From Anaerolineae bacterium (GTDB taxonomy: Bacteria; Chloroflexota; Anaerolineae; Aggregatilineales; Phototrophicaceae), in contig JAIOHM010000149.1 in NCBI GenBank assembly GCA_019912965.1, positions 1 to 35,740 of the forward strand: a stretch of DNA of 35,740 bases, written 5' to 3'. Both the position numbers and the translations under genes were made by a program. The notes under the pieces were generated by a model. The model made no database searches and was not told where the DNA came from. It saw only the letters and a list, made by a program, of their open reading frames with translations. Of this stretch, positions 1-8,077 are shown piece after piece (the first letter of the stretch is position 1; each line of letters opens with the position of its first letter).

Positions 1-1
1 G

Positions 2-565
2 TACACAGAGAGGGGGAATAAGAAAGTCACAGTGGATGGGCATTGGCGCAATAATCCATATCGGGCAGCGCGCGAAAAGTTTAAACATGGCAGCAGTGAA
101 TATGAGGTGCTTTTGACGCCGAAGGGTGATGAACTTTACGAGGCCCAGATTGGAGACAAAACCTATCGGGCTGAAGTATGGTCATTTGAAAACGGCGATA
201 TGAGTTTGGCACTGGATGGTCACCGTCAATGGGTGAGCCTTGTGAGTGGAGATCAAAATGACTGGTGGATACATGTCGGTGGTCAAAGCTACAACCTGAA
301 ATGGATTTCACCACTGCCAGAAGCGGGACATAAAACAGCAGCAGAGGGTTCATTACACGCACCAATGCCCGGTCAAATCCGGGCGGTGAATATCGCAGTC
401 GGGCAAAAAGTTGTGGCTGGAGACACATTGATGATTCTGGAAGCCATGAAGATGGAACACCGCATCAAAGCACCTTATGCGGGCGAGGTAGCCGCTGTAA
501 ATTACCAGGTTGGGCAACAAGTGCAGGCCGACGCAATACTGCTGGAATTAAAAGCAACCGAGTAA
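2..565 (+). CDS. Biotin carboxyl carrier domain of an acyl-CoA carboxylase (5' end cut by window)
   Basis: The C-terminal ~75 residues form a biotinyl/lipoyl hammerhead domain with the biotin attachment motif EAMKMEH; the acceptor Lys codon is at 449-451. In acyl-CoA carboxylases this swinging arm carries carboxybiotin from the biotin carboxylase to the carboxyltransferase. The ~100 residues before it are beta-rich (repeated Gly, Tyr, Val strands) and resemble the BT/linker region preceding the carrier domain in propionyl- or methylcrotonyl-CoA carboxylase alpha subunits. The frame is open to the window edge, so this may be the tail of a long alpha subunit. Alternatively translation starts at the GTG at 32, about 15 nt after an AGGGGG run at 11-16, giving a free-standing 177-residue carrier protein. 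The domain call is firm; whole-protein identity is not. Confidence 0.85.
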   Translation, partial: YTERGNKKVTVDGHWRNNPYRAAREKFKHGSSEYEVLLTPKGDELYEAQIGDKTYRAEVWSFENGDMSLALDGHRQWVSLVSGDQNDWWIHVGGQSYNLKWISPLPEAGHKTAAEGSLHAPMPGQIRAVNIAVGQKVVAGDTLMILEAMKMEHRIKAPYAGEVAAVNYQVGQQVQADAILLELKATE

Positions 566-587
566 ATCCATTCTGCTGACAAGATTT

Positions 588-609
588 AGGGGGCATCCTG
601 ATGTCCCCT
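588..609 (+). terminator. Hairpin after the biotin carrier gene
   Basis: A 9-bp stem (588-596 with 601-609, one G-T pair) with a 4-nt loop lies 22 nt past the stop codon. It has no following T tract, so it may be a factor-dependent end or an mRNA 3' stabiliser rather than a classic intrinsic terminator. The rest of 610-838 is AT-rich leader DNA in which I see no gene; the next gene's promoter should be here, but no box pair was convincing. Confidence 0.4.
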
Positions 610-838
610 CCTCCCCAAACATCCAACTCTCATAACTTTCTTACAAAATCGTTCAAAACCGAAAGTTTCTGGTTTAAAAAGCGTCTAAACAGCGGGGAAA
701 TATCAGATTTCTGTCAGAACAAATTTCCCATTTTCAGGAAAGTACGTTATTATCCGCCAGACAGGTTGTAACACAAGTCCAACACGGCAGACTATAACGT
801 AGCAATAGCCTGTGCTCTGTTTTCATCAAGGAGGGAAT

Positions 839-2377
839 ATGAAGCGAGTTAGAGGGTGGCGTACCGGGTTTGTCCTGGTGCTGATATTGGTGCTCATTGG
901 ATCCGTTTTTGGCACCCAAGCACAAAGCGGTGGCACTCTGCGCGTCGGGATTGTCGCGCCACAAGTACTCGACCCAGCATTGGGATCCAATGACGGCGAA
1001 GTACTGTTCAACCGCAGCATTTATGATTACCTGATTGAAGCTTTACCCGATAAAAGCATCGCCCCTAACCTGGCGACTGAATGGGTGGTCAGCGAAGATG
1101 GGCTAACCTACACCTTTACACTGCGGGACGGAGTTACATTTCATGATGGGGCGACATTCTCGTCCGCCGATGTGGTTTTTACGTTTAACCGTCTCAAAGA
1201 AATCCAGTCCCCGGCATTAAATCTGCTAGGCGAATTTGAAGTGAGTGCGCCGGATGCAGCGACGGTTGTTTTCACCATACCGGCACCGAACGCAGACTTC
1301 CTGTACGGTGTGGCTGATCGCTTCGCACTCATTCTGAAGGACGGTTCCAGCACACCTAATGAACTGGCAGAAGGCGATAATCCCTACGTCAATTTCAATG
1401 GGACAGGACCGTTCACGCTGACAGATTACCGAGAAGGTGAACGAGCCGTTTTGACCAAAAACGCCAATTATTGGAGCGAAGGCCAACCCCTGTTGGACAG
1501 TGTGGAATTCGTGTTCATTAACGACCCCGTGACGCAGGTGAATGCCCTCCGCAGCGGTGAAGTCGATTTGATTTACAAAATCAGCCCTGACCAGATCAGC
1601 GGACTGGAAGGTGAAGCCGGAATTACGCTCATCCAGAAGCCAACCAACCAGCATCCGGTCATCCGGCTGCGGACAGACGAAGGCGTTGGTGTAGATGTGC
1701 GCGTGCGGCAGGCGTTCAAATATGCTACCGACCGTGAACAACTCAATGATCTGATTCTGGAAGGGCGTGGTGTGATTGGCAACAACGACCCGATTGGCCC
1801 CGGATTTGGCATCTTCTTTGACAGCAGCATTGAAAACCCAATTTATGACCCGGAAAAAGCTAAAGCACTTTTGGCGGAGGCAGGTTATGCCGATGGGCTG
1901 ACGATCACCCTGCAAACGATCAACGTGCTGGGCTATGACCAACTGGCAACTGTGCTGCAACAGCAGTGGGCCGCCGCCGGGATTAACGCGGAAATACAGG
2001 TGAATGAAGAAGGCTTCTACTACAGCGATGATAACCCGGACAATTGGCTGAAGGCCGAACTGGGCATCACAGGTTGGGGCGACCGTCCAGTGCCGCAGGG
2101 CTATCTGGCACAAGCGTATGCCAGCGACGGCATCTACAACGAAACGCACTGGTCAGACCCGGAGCTTGATGAACTGATTTTGCAGGCTGCCGTAACCAGC
2201 AATCAGGAAGCACGGGTAGCAATTTACAATCAGATCAGCGCGATCTTTAACGAACGTGGGCCAATTATCATCCCCTGGTTTGCACCCGTATTTGGTGCAG
2301 CCCGCGAGAATGTTCAGGGGCTTGATCTGGCACCCTTCCCCGGATTAACCGATCTGCGCGGTGTGAGTGTGCAGTAA
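839..2377 (+). CDS. ABC transporter substrate-binding protein, family 5 (peptide/nickel type)
   Basis: A 512-residue extracytoplasmic solute-binding protein of the SBP_bac_5 (DppA/OppA) family. Residues 1-30 are a secretion signal: Arg/Lys-rich start, a Leu/Val/Ile core, then a GTQAQS region suitable for cleavage. There is no lipobox Cys. The family landmark of an early strand followed by LDPALGSNDGE and the repeated YxFTLRDGVTFHDG motif are present, and length is typical. The ATG at 839 is chosen because AAGGAGGG lies just upstream; an in-frame ATG at 812 has no such site. It should capture peptides or similar ligands and hand them to the permeases at 2501 and 6739. Ligand specificity cannot be read from the sequence. 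Confidence 0.93.
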   Translation: MKRVRGWRTGFVLVLILVLIGSVFGTQAQSGGTLRVGIVAPQVLDPALGSNDGEVLFNRSIYDYLIEALPDKSIAPNLATEWVVSEDGLTYTFTLRDGVTFHDGATFSSADVVFTFNRLKEIQSPALNLLGEFEVSAPDAATVVFTIPAPNADFLYGVADRFALILKDGSSTPNELAEGDNPYVNFNGTGPFTLTDYREGERAVLTKNANYWSEGQPLLDSVEFVFINDPVTQVNALRSGEVDLIYKISPDQISGLEGEAGITLIQKPTNQHPVIRLRTDEGVGVDVRVRQAFKYATDREQLNDLILEGRGVIGNNDPIGPGFGIFFDSSIENPIYDPEKAKALLAEAGYADGLTITLQTINVLGYDQLATVLQQQWAAAGINAEIQVNEEGFYYSDDNPDNWLKAELGITGWGDRPVPQGYLAQAYASDGIYNETHWSDPELDELILQAAVTSNQEARVAIYNQISAIFNERGPIIIPWFAPVFGAARENVQGLDLAPFPGLTDLRGVSVQ

Positions 2378-2396
2378 ACAGATAGTAACGAGTGAT

Positions 2397-2430
2397 GAGG
2401 TATGAGTGATCATTCAAAAACTCATACCTC
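2397..2430 (+). promoter_or_regulatory. Perfect 11-bp inverted repeat after the binding-protein gene
   Basis: GAGGTATGAGT at 2397-2407 is exactly complementary to 2420-2430, with a 12-nt loop. It lies 20 nt past the stop codon of the binding protein gene and before the permease. No T tract follows, so it is better read as an attenuating or 3'-protecting hairpin. Such hairpins often keep binding-protein mRNA in excess over permease mRNA in ABC operons; that role here is inference. Confidence 0.5.
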
Positions 2431-2443
2431 AAGCTGTTATCGT

Positions 2444-2469
2444 CAGGGGAGGGTTCAGGCTCTCCCCTG
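2444..2469 (+). promoter_or_regulatory. Second intergenic hairpin, 8-bp stem
   Basis: CAGGGGAG at 2444-2451 pairs perfectly with CTCCCCTG at 2462-2469 around a 10-nt loop. It follows the first hairpin by 13 nt and lies 31 nt before the permease start. Two strong hairpins in a 123-nt spacer support partial termination or processing between the two genes. Confidence 0.45.
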
Positions 2470-2500
2470 CCCAGCCTTTACCAATTACTGAGAAGCGTGG

Positions 2501-3397
2501 ATGGAAGATACACAATCGCGACCGCCGGCGACTCAGCACTCCTCTGCATTGTGGCAACCCATACGCGAATTGGGGCGAGTCACGCGACAGTTGGCAGCCC
2601 GCCCGCTGTCGCTGCTAGGACTGCTGATCGTCATAGGCTTTCTCATTATGGCTCTGCTAGGGCCAAACCTCTCGCCCCATCCCTACGACGAAATTATCCG
2701 AGGAGCAGCACGGCTTTCGCCATCGATTGAATACCCATTTGGCACGGATAAACTAGGGCGCGATATCTACAGCCGGGTGTTGTGGGGTGCAAGAGAGATC
2801 ATCACCATTCCGGGGATAGCAACAGTAATTTCCGTCATGCTCGGAACCGGAATCGGTTTATTTGTAGGCTACTATGGCGGTTGGATTGACGAAATCATCT
2901 CGCGGATACTGGATAGTTTGCTGGCAATCCCAGCGCTGCTGCTGGCACTGGTGATGCTGGGAACAATTGGGCCATCACCTGTTGGCATTGTGATCGTGAT
3001 TGTGCTGCTGTATGTTCCGATTGTGACACGCGTGATTCGCAGTGCGACACTTAATGTTCGCAGCGCCGGATTTATTGAAGCGGCACGACTGCGCGGCGAA
3101 TCAACAGCCTATATTCTGTTTCGCGAAATTTTGCCGAGTGTACTGCCCGCGTTGACAGTTGAAGCGGCGCTGCGATTTTCATATGCGATTTTTCTGACAG
3201 CATCACTGGGCTTTCTGGGTTTAGGGGTACAGCCCCCCTCACCCGATTGGGGACGCATGGTGAACGAAGCCCGCGAAGGTTATGCGCGAACACCCTGGGC
3301 GCTGTGGTATCCGGCGGGTGCGATTGCCGTACTGGTGATTGGGGTCAATTTGCTGGCAGATGGCTTACGGCGGGTGCTGCGTTACGAGGGGATATAA
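2501..3397 (+). CDS. ABC transporter permease, DppC/OppC type
   Basis: A 298-residue inner-membrane permease of the BPD_transp_1 family. A cytoplasmic N-terminal stretch is followed by a first membrane segment at about 40-60 (LLGLLIVIGFLIMALLG), the DppC-typical FGTDKLGRDIYSRVLWGAR motif, and about five further hydrophobic helices. The EAA coupling loop that contacts the ATPase is seen near residues 195-210 (EAARLRGESTAYILFREILP). The conserved LGFLGLGVQPPSPDWG element marks this as the C-type rather than B-type permease. Its partner B-type permease is not adjacent but at 6739. The N-terminus (about 35 polar residues) is normal for the family. The stop codon abuts the A tract of a terminator belonging to the opposite-strand pilin gene. 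Confidence 0.93.
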   Translation: MEDTQSRPPATQHSSALWQPIRELGRVTRQLAARPLSLLGLLIVIGFLIMALLGPNLSPHPYDEIIRGAARLSPSIEYPFGTDKLGRDIYSRVLWGAREIITIPGIATVISVMLGTGIGLFVGYYGGWIDEIISRILDSLLAIPALLLALVMLGTIGPSPVGIVIVIVLLYVPIVTRVIRSATLNVRSAGFIEAARLRGESTAYILFREILPSVLPALTVEAALRFSYAIFLTASLGFLGLGVQPPSPDWGRMVNEAREGYARTPWALWYPAGAIAVLVIGVNLLADGLRRVLRYEGI

Positions 3398-3398
3398 A

Positions 3399-3426
3399 CA
3401 AAAAGGGCGAACCCGGTGGGCCGCCC
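3399..3426 (-). terminator. Intrinsic terminator of the pilin gene
   Basis: Read on the minus strand, a GC-rich hairpin (GGGCG pairing at 3422-3426 with 3405-3409, continued by CCC/GGG around a 3-nt loop) is followed by TTTTTG, the classic Rho-independent layout. It lies 22 nt past the pilin stop and directly abuts the stop codon of the opposing permease gene. Confidence 0.7.
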
Positions 3427-3448
3427 CCTGCGATGTGGTCGTCAACAA

Positions 3449-3595
3449 CTACAGGCTGGTGACGAGGTTGGAGAAAATATTGCCGATGGCCGGGCCAAGC
3501 AGCGCCAGAATGACGATCACCACAACGGCGACCAGAACCAGAATGAGCGCGTATTCAACCAGACCTTGACCTTCTTCACGGGGCATGTACAGCAT
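3449..3595 (-). CDS. Flp/Fap-type pilin
   Basis: A 48-residue protein. After a short leader it has EEGQGLVEYALILVLVAVVV and then a hydrophobic helix ending IGNIFSNLVTSL. The Glu-containing GxxxxEYALI block at residues 9-17 is the prepilin peptidase recognition and assembly region of Flp/Fap (tad-type, type IVb) pilins, where cleavage after Gly precedes the hydrophobic polymerisation helix. GAGGAG lies 9 nt before the ATG at 3595. It is a compact single-gene unit with its own terminator, placed antisense-oriented between permease and ATPase genes of the transporter. No tad secretion genes occur in this window, so the assembly machinery must be elsewhere. I infer a role in adhesion or surface attachment. 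Confidence 0.88.
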   Translation of the reverse strand: MLYMPREEGQGLVEYALILVLVAVVVIVILALLGPAIGNIFSNLVTSL

Positions 3596-3667
3596 TATGA
3601 GTTCTCCTCAAGAGATAAAGTTGACTGATGATGATTGATAAATAATGTAGGTCAATCACCTATTTCG

Positions 3668-3696
3668 AGATTAAGCCTGAATGAATTTTGAGTCAA
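3668..3696 (-). promoter_or_regulatory. Candidate sigma-70 promoter for the pilin gene
   Basis: On the minus strand TTGACT (3696-3691) and TAATCT (3673-3668) are separated by 17 nt. This would start transcription near 3661, leaving a leader of about 65 nt before the pilin ATG. The match is fair and the position sensible, but unproven. Confidence 0.4.
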
Positions 3697-3715
3697 TAGT
3701 CCAAAATTAAGATTT

Positions 3716-3746
3716 ACGAAAAATTCACAACCTGACAATTTTTCGT
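3716..3746. promoter_or_regulatory. Perfect 10-bp inverted repeat before the ATPase gene
   Basis: ACGAAAAATT (3716-3725) is exactly complementary to 3737-3746, with an 11-nt centre. It ends 17 nt before the ATG of the transporter ATPase and lies in the divergent region between pilin and ATPase genes. It could be an operator for a dimeric regulator or an mRNA leader hairpin; with T runs on the right arm it could also act as a weak terminator. Confidence 0.45.
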
Positions 3747-3763
3747 GAAGGCGGGCCGAGGTT

Positions 3764-5872
3764 ATGCAAGCGATTCCTGTAATTGAAGCACGGCATTTGT
3801 GCATTGACTACCAACTCGGCAGGCGATGGGTAAACGCCATCCGGGATGTATCGCTGAGCATTAACCCACTGGAAATTCACGGTCTGGTTGGTGAAAGCGG
3901 CAGCGGCAAATCGACACTGGCGCTGGCGCTCATGCGCTATCTAACCAAAAACGCGCGCATCACCTCCGGCGAGATTTTGCTGGATGGTGAACCGCTGCTG
4001 GCAAAAAATGAACGGGAGATGCGCGGCATATGGGGGCGGCAGTTGAGTCTTGTGCCACAAGACCCGCTGGCGGCGCTCAACCCATCCTATACAATTGGCA
4101 ACCAGATCGCGGAAATTAGCCAACTTCATGAGGGGATAACCGCGCGCCAAGCATGGCAGCAAGCGGTCACCATGCTGGAACGGGTGCGGATTGCTGACCC
4201 GGAAGCCGTAGCGCGCAAATACCCGCATCAACTCAGCGGAGGAATGCAGCAGCGGGTAACTATTGCGATGGCGCTGAGTACGAAACCGCGTCTGCTGGTG
4301 CTGGATGAACCAACAACCGCGCTGGATGTAACCACCGAGGCGACAATACTTGATTTGTTCCGCGATTTGATCCATGAAAATCAAGCGGCGGCACTGTACG
4401 TCTCACACAATCTGGGGGTGATCGCGCAGATGTGCGATCATGTAACGGTGCTTTATGGCGGCGAAGTGATGGCAAGCGGAAAAACCGCCGAATTGTATGC
4501 ACAACCGCTTCATCCTTATACCATTGGCTTGCTGGCAAGCATCCCCCGCCCCAGCAAAGGTACGGAAACCCGACTGCCAACTATCGAGGGGGTCGCACCC
4601 TCGCTGACTGATCGACCGCAGGGATGTGTTTTCGCACCGCGCTGCCCTGTCGCCCAACAAATCTGCTTTGATGAAAAACCCTTCCTGGAAAGCATTGAAC
4701 CGGGGCGGTTGGTTAAATGCCATCGCTGGCAAGAAATCGCAGCAGGGACATTATCACTTGCTGCAATGCGCGAAGACGAGTTGGTCGTTCAAGTCCCAGA
4801 TGAAACACCCACGCGAGATTATGTCCTTAGCACACAAAACATCAGCAAACGCTATGGCACTCCAACCTTGTGGGCAAGATTGACGAACGACACTTCACGG
4901 TTTGTGCAAGCTGTAGATGAGGTTTCCATCCGGGTTCGGGCGCATTCTACATTAGGTTTAGTGGGCGAAAGCGGCAGCGGAAAAACCACGCTGGCACGCT
5001 GCATCGTCGGCCTAGAGACGGCGGATGATGGGCAAATCAGCTTGTTGGATGTGGATATTTCGCGCAGGTTGGCAGAACGTCCGCAAACCACGCGGCGTGA
5101 TTTGCAGATGATTTTTCAGAATCCGAACGACACGCTGAACCCATACCAGACTATCGGGCAGGCATTAGAACGAACAATCAGATTATTGAATTCTGAACCT
5201 CTGACGGGAGAAGGTATTCAGCGGCGCATTATTCAACTGCTGGAAGCAGTGCGGCTTCCCGCTGATTATGCCGGACGCTATCCCGGTGAACTCAGCGGCG
5301 GGGAAAAACAGCGAGCAGCGATTGCGCGGGCCTTCGCTGCCAATCCAGCGTTAGTGGTAGCGGATGAACCAACCTCAGCCTTGGATGTTTCGGTACAGGC
5401 AGTGGTACTCAATTTGCTTAAAGATTTGCGAGCAAAGGAAGGCGCGTCTTACCTGTTCATTTCTCACGATCTACGGGCAGTCAGTTATCTGGCAGACTGG
5501 CTGGCAGTGATGTATCTAGGGGAAATTGTGGAAGAAGGCGATACAGCGGATGTGTACAGTGCGCCTTCGCACCCTTATACCGAAGCGCTGGTTTCCGCCA
5601 TTCCAGAGCCAGACCCAACTATCAAAGGCAAGCAAATCCGGCTAGATGGTGAAATACCCAGCGCAGCAAACATTCCTTCTGGCTGCCGCTTTCATACGCG
5701 CTGCCCACGCAAAATCGGGGCAATTTGTGAACAAGAAGAACCACCATGGCGGGATGCAGGCGGTGGGCACCGGATTCGATGCCATATCCCGATTGATGAG
5801 TTAATTCGCTTACAAACACCCACAAACCAACCCTTAGGGATGAGCAATCTTCAAGGAGAACCTGCATCATGA
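3764..5872 (+). CDS. Fused DppD-DppF type oligopeptide ABC transporter ATPase
   Basis: A 702-residue protein with two complete ABC ATPase modules. Module 1 has Walker A GESGSGKST (43-51), signature LSGGMQQR (157-164) and Walker B LLVLDEP (177-183). Module 2 has GESGSGKTT (401-409), LSGGEKQR (510-517) and VVADEP (531-536). Each module ends in the oligopeptide-type C-terminal segment with paired Cys (CVFAPRCP near 288, CRFHTRCP near the end) that in DppD/DppF/OppD binds an iron-sulfur cluster. Most systems encode the two ATPases separately; the fusion is known in several bacteria and resembles E. coli GsiA in layout. It should power import through the permeases at 2501 and 6739. The last bases overlap the next start codon (ATGA), implying translational coupling. 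Confidence 0.95.
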   Translation: MQAIPVIEARHLCIDYQLGRRWVNAIRDVSLSINPLEIHGLVGESGSGKSTLALALMRYLTKNARITSGEILLDGEPLLAKNEREMRGIWGRQLSLVPQDPLAALNPSYTIGNQIAEISQLHEGITARQAWQQAVTMLERVRIADPEAVARKYPHQLSGGMQQRVTIAMALSTKPRLLVLDEPTTALDVTTEATILDLFRDLIHENQAAALYVSHNLGVIAQMCDHVTVLYGGEVMASGKTAELYAQPLHPYTIGLLASIPRPSKGTETRLPTIEGVAPSLTDRPQGCVFAPRCPVAQQICFDEKPFLESIEPGRLVKCHRWQEIAAGTLSLAAMREDELVVQVPDETPTRDYVLSTQNISKRYGTPTLWARLTNDTSRFVQAVDEVSIRVRAHSTLGLVGESGSGKTTLARCIVGLETADDGQISLLDVDISRRLAERPQTTRRDLQMIFQNPNDTLNPYQTIGQALERTIRLLNSEPLTGEGIQRRIIQLLEAVRLPADYAGRYPGELSGGEKQRAAIARAFAANPALVVADEPTSALDVSVQAVVLNLLKDLRAKEGASYLFISHDLRAVSYLADWLAVMYLGEIVEEGDTADVYSAPSHPYTEALVSAIPEPDPTIKGKQIRLDGEIPSAANIPSGCRFHTRCPRKIGAICEQEEPPWRDAGGGHRIRCHIPIDELIRLQTPTNQPLGMSNLQGEPAS

Positions 5873-6735
5873 CTAAAGTGACACTTATGGGACTCGGCAT
5901 TATGGGACAGGGGATGGCCGGGAATTTATTGCAAAAAGGTTTTGAGATAACTCTCTATAACCGGACGTCCAGCAAAGCCGAACCTTTTGCGGCACAGGGC
6001 GCAACTATCGCTAAAACGCCCCGCCAAGCCGCCACAGGAACAGAAGTTATTCTGTCGATGGTGGGGGATGATAATGCCTCACGCGAAGTCTGGTTAGGCG
6101 ATGAAGGCGCACTGGCAGGTGTTCAATCCGGTGCAATCCTGATTGAGTGCAGCACACTGACACCCGCATGGATACATGAACTGGCTGACCTGGCAATCGA
6201 GCGCGGATGCAAATTCCTCGATTCGCCGGTTGCAGGCAGCAAAGAGGCTGCTGCCAATGCACAACTGGCATTATTAATTGGCGGAGAAACCGACACCATT
6301 GAACAGGCGCGACCCGTTTTGGAGGCCATCAGCCGCCGGATTGTTCATCTCGGCCCAACAGGTGCAGGCGCAACATGGAAACTCATCAACAACATGATGA
6401 TGGCCGTACAATTGGCAGCCCTTTCAGAGGGGTTGGCACTAGCGGAAGCCGCACAATTGGATATGGAACAGATCATCCCGCTGATTTTGAATGGCGCAAG
6501 CGCCAGCATGATTGTGCAAGGCAAACTGCCGCGCATTCTGGAACGTCGCTATGATGATACCGATTTTGCGCTGAAGTGGATGCAAAAAGACGCGCGTTAT
6601 GCTGCTGAACTGGCGGATTCGCTGGGGTTATCCTTGAAAACTGTACCTGCCGCTGTAGAGGTGTTTCAGATGGCGCGGGATAAGGGCTTGGATGATATGG
6701 ACTTTGCAGCTGTTGCGGAAGCATTCCGAGAGTAA
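5869..6735 (+). CDS. NAD(P)-dependent beta-hydroxyacid dehydrogenase family protein
   Basis: A 288-residue enzyme of the 3-hydroxyisobutyrate dehydrogenase / tartronate semialdehyde reductase / GLYR family. It has the Rossmann motif GLGIMGQGMAGNL (8-20), the substrate loop DSPVAGSKEAA (118-128), the catalytic Lys171 in GAGATWKLINN and the C-terminal KDARYAAELA helix. The family interconverts beta-hydroxyacids and semialdehydes such as 3-hydroxyisobutyrate, glyoxylate or succinic semialdehyde; which one cannot be told here. AAGGAG precedes the ATG by 10 nt, and the ATG overlaps the ATPase stop codon. Three bases separate its stop from the next permease gene, so it is embedded in the transporter operon and may act on the imported compound. 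Confidence 0.9.
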   Translation: MTKVTLMGLGIMGQGMAGNLLQKGFEITLYNRTSSKAEPFAAQGATIAKTPRQAATGTEVILSMVGDDNASREVWLGDEGALAGVQSGAILIECSTLTPAWIHELADLAIERGCKFLDSPVAGSKEAAANAQLALLIGGETDTIEQARPVLEAISRRIVHLGPTGAGATWKLINNMMMAVQLAALSEGLALAEAAQLDMEQIIPLILNGASASMIVQGKLPRILERRYDDTDFALKWMQKDARYAAELADSLGLSLKTVPAAVEVFQMARDKGLDDMDFAAVAEAFRE

Positions 6736-6738
6736 CCC

Positions 6739-7689
6739 ATGCTGCGTTATATCACCCGCCGCGTTTTGCTGTTGATCGTCACCTTATTCATTACGTCGGC
6801 ATTGATTTTTGCGCTGACGCAGTTGATACCGGGCGATGTTGCCCGCCTGATTTTAGGGCGGGACGCCTCACCGGAAGCACTGGCGCAACTGCGGTCTGAA
6901 TTTGGGTTGGATAAACCTGCACCAGAACAATATGTCAACTGGCTGATGGGCTTTGTACGCGGCGATTGGGGACGTTCAATCAGCGGGGCAAATCAGCAGG
7001 TCAGACCACTGGTGGTGGAACGCCTGGGTAATTCGATGCGGCTGGCGCTGATGACGCTAATCATCAGCATTCCGCTATCGATTCTGCTGGGGGTGCTGGC
7101 GGCATTATGGGAAAACTCATGGGTAGACAGCCTGATTTCGCTGGTTTCGCTTTCGGTGGTTGGGTTACCGGAATTCGTCACCGGGTTGGTGCTGATTAAT
7201 GGTTTGGCGCTGGGATTCCGCGAATTGGGTTTACCCGCGACTTCCAGAGTGCCGGGTAACGATGCAGGTGAATGGATTCGGCAGCTCATTTTGCCTGCCA
7301 TCACGGCGACACTGGTGCTGCTCGGATATATTTCGCGATTAACACGCGCCGGGGTAGTGGACGAATTAAAAAAGCCTTATGTGCGGACAGCTACGCTAAA
7401 AGGCTTATCCCGGCAAACCGTGATTTTCAAACATGTTCTGCGGAATGCGCTTTTGCCGACCATTACTGTGATTGCATTGAGCTTTGGCTGGCTGATCGGC
7501 GGGTTAGTGGTGATTGAAAATGTGTATAACTATCCCGGATTGGGCGCGCTGCTGGTCGATGCAGTAAAACAGAAAAATTTATTCCTGTTACAAGCCATTG
7601 TGATGGTGATTGTGTTCTTTCTGACGCTGGCAAATCTGGCAGCAGACTTACTGTATGCGATGCTGAATCCGAGGATACGGTTGGAGTAA
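6739..7689 (+). CDS. ABC transporter permease, DppB/OppB type
   Basis: A 316-residue membrane protein with about six helices. The N-terminal YITRRVLLLIVTLFITSALIF helix followed by IPGDVARLILG and the LRSEFGLDKP segment is diagnostic of the B-type permease of peptide/nickel transporters. The EAA coupling loop is around residues 222-240 (GLSRQTVIFKHVLRNALLP), and VVIENVYNYPGLGALL is the conserved late motif. It completes the transporter with the C-type permease at 2501 and fused ATPase at 3764. Its place at the operon end, after the ATPase and a dehydrogenase, departs from the usual A-B-C-D-F order. Confidence 0.94.
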   Translation: MLRYITRRVLLLIVTLFITSALIFALTQLIPGDVARLILGRDASPEALAQLRSEFGLDKPAPEQYVNWLMGFVRGDWGRSISGANQQVRPLVVERLGNSMRLALMTLIISIPLSILLGVLAALWENSWVDSLISLVSLSVVGLPEFVTGLVLINGLALGFRELGLPATSRVPGNDAGEWIRQLILPAITATLVLLGYISRLTRAGVVDELKKPYVRTATLKGLSRQTVIFKHVLRNALLPTITVIALSFGWLIGGLVVIENVYNYPGLGALLVDAVKQKNLFLLQAIVMVIVFFLTLANLAADLLYAMLNPRIRLE

Positions 7690-7740
7690 TGGATTGAGAT
7701 GTATAATTTGAGTGATCGATAGTGGTTATGGAGTGAAACT

Positions 7741-8046
7741 ATGCCGATGTATGACTATCGCTGCCAAGCGTGCCATAAACCATTTCAGGCCAAACATGGA
7801 TTCAATGATCCCGCACCTAAGTGCCCGGAATGCGGTCATGCCGAGGTCAAACGTTTGATTGTCACCGCGCCGACGTTGGCACAGGGAATCCTGACGCTGG
7901 CCGGGGACAGCCGCCGCGCGAGTAAAGAACAGCTTCAGGACAAATGGGCAGAGGAAACACCGAAGCTCCGCAAAAAGCTAGTGGATAAGCTGGGCGAGGA
8001 TGTGGTTAACCGCAATGCACCAACGCTGAATAAGACATTTGATTAA
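7741..8046 (+). CDS. FmdB-family zinc ribbon protein
   Basis: A 101-residue protein starting MPMYDYRCQACHKPF with a second pair CPECG; Cys8, Cys11, Cys28 and Cys31 make a four-Cys zinc ribbon. This is the FmdB-type (CxxC_CxxC_SSSS) N-terminal domain named after a putative regulator of methylotroph amide use; real function is unknown for most members. The C-terminal 55 residues are charged and probably helical. GGAG lies 7 nt before the start. A TATAAT at 7702-7707 with TTGGAG upstream (15-nt spacing) could be its own promoter, separating it from the transporter operon. Confidence 0.85.
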   Translation: MPMYDYRCQACHKPFQAKHGFNDPAPKCPECGHAEVKRLIVTAPTLAQGILTLAGDSRRASKEQLQDKWAEETPKLRKKLVDKLGEDVVNRNAPTLNKTFD

Positions 8047-8077
8047 CCGCCAAGACACCAAGAGAAGATGAGAAAAT

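Noticed and set aside
766..798. TTGTAA and TATAAC boxes before the binding protein gene
   Set aside because: Spacing is 21 nt, too long for a standard promoter; not reported as one.
1226..2149. A 307-residue open frame on the minus strand opposite the binding protein gene
   Set aside because: It is a shadow of a well-supported gene: no ribosome site, Cys/His-rich random composition and no domain.
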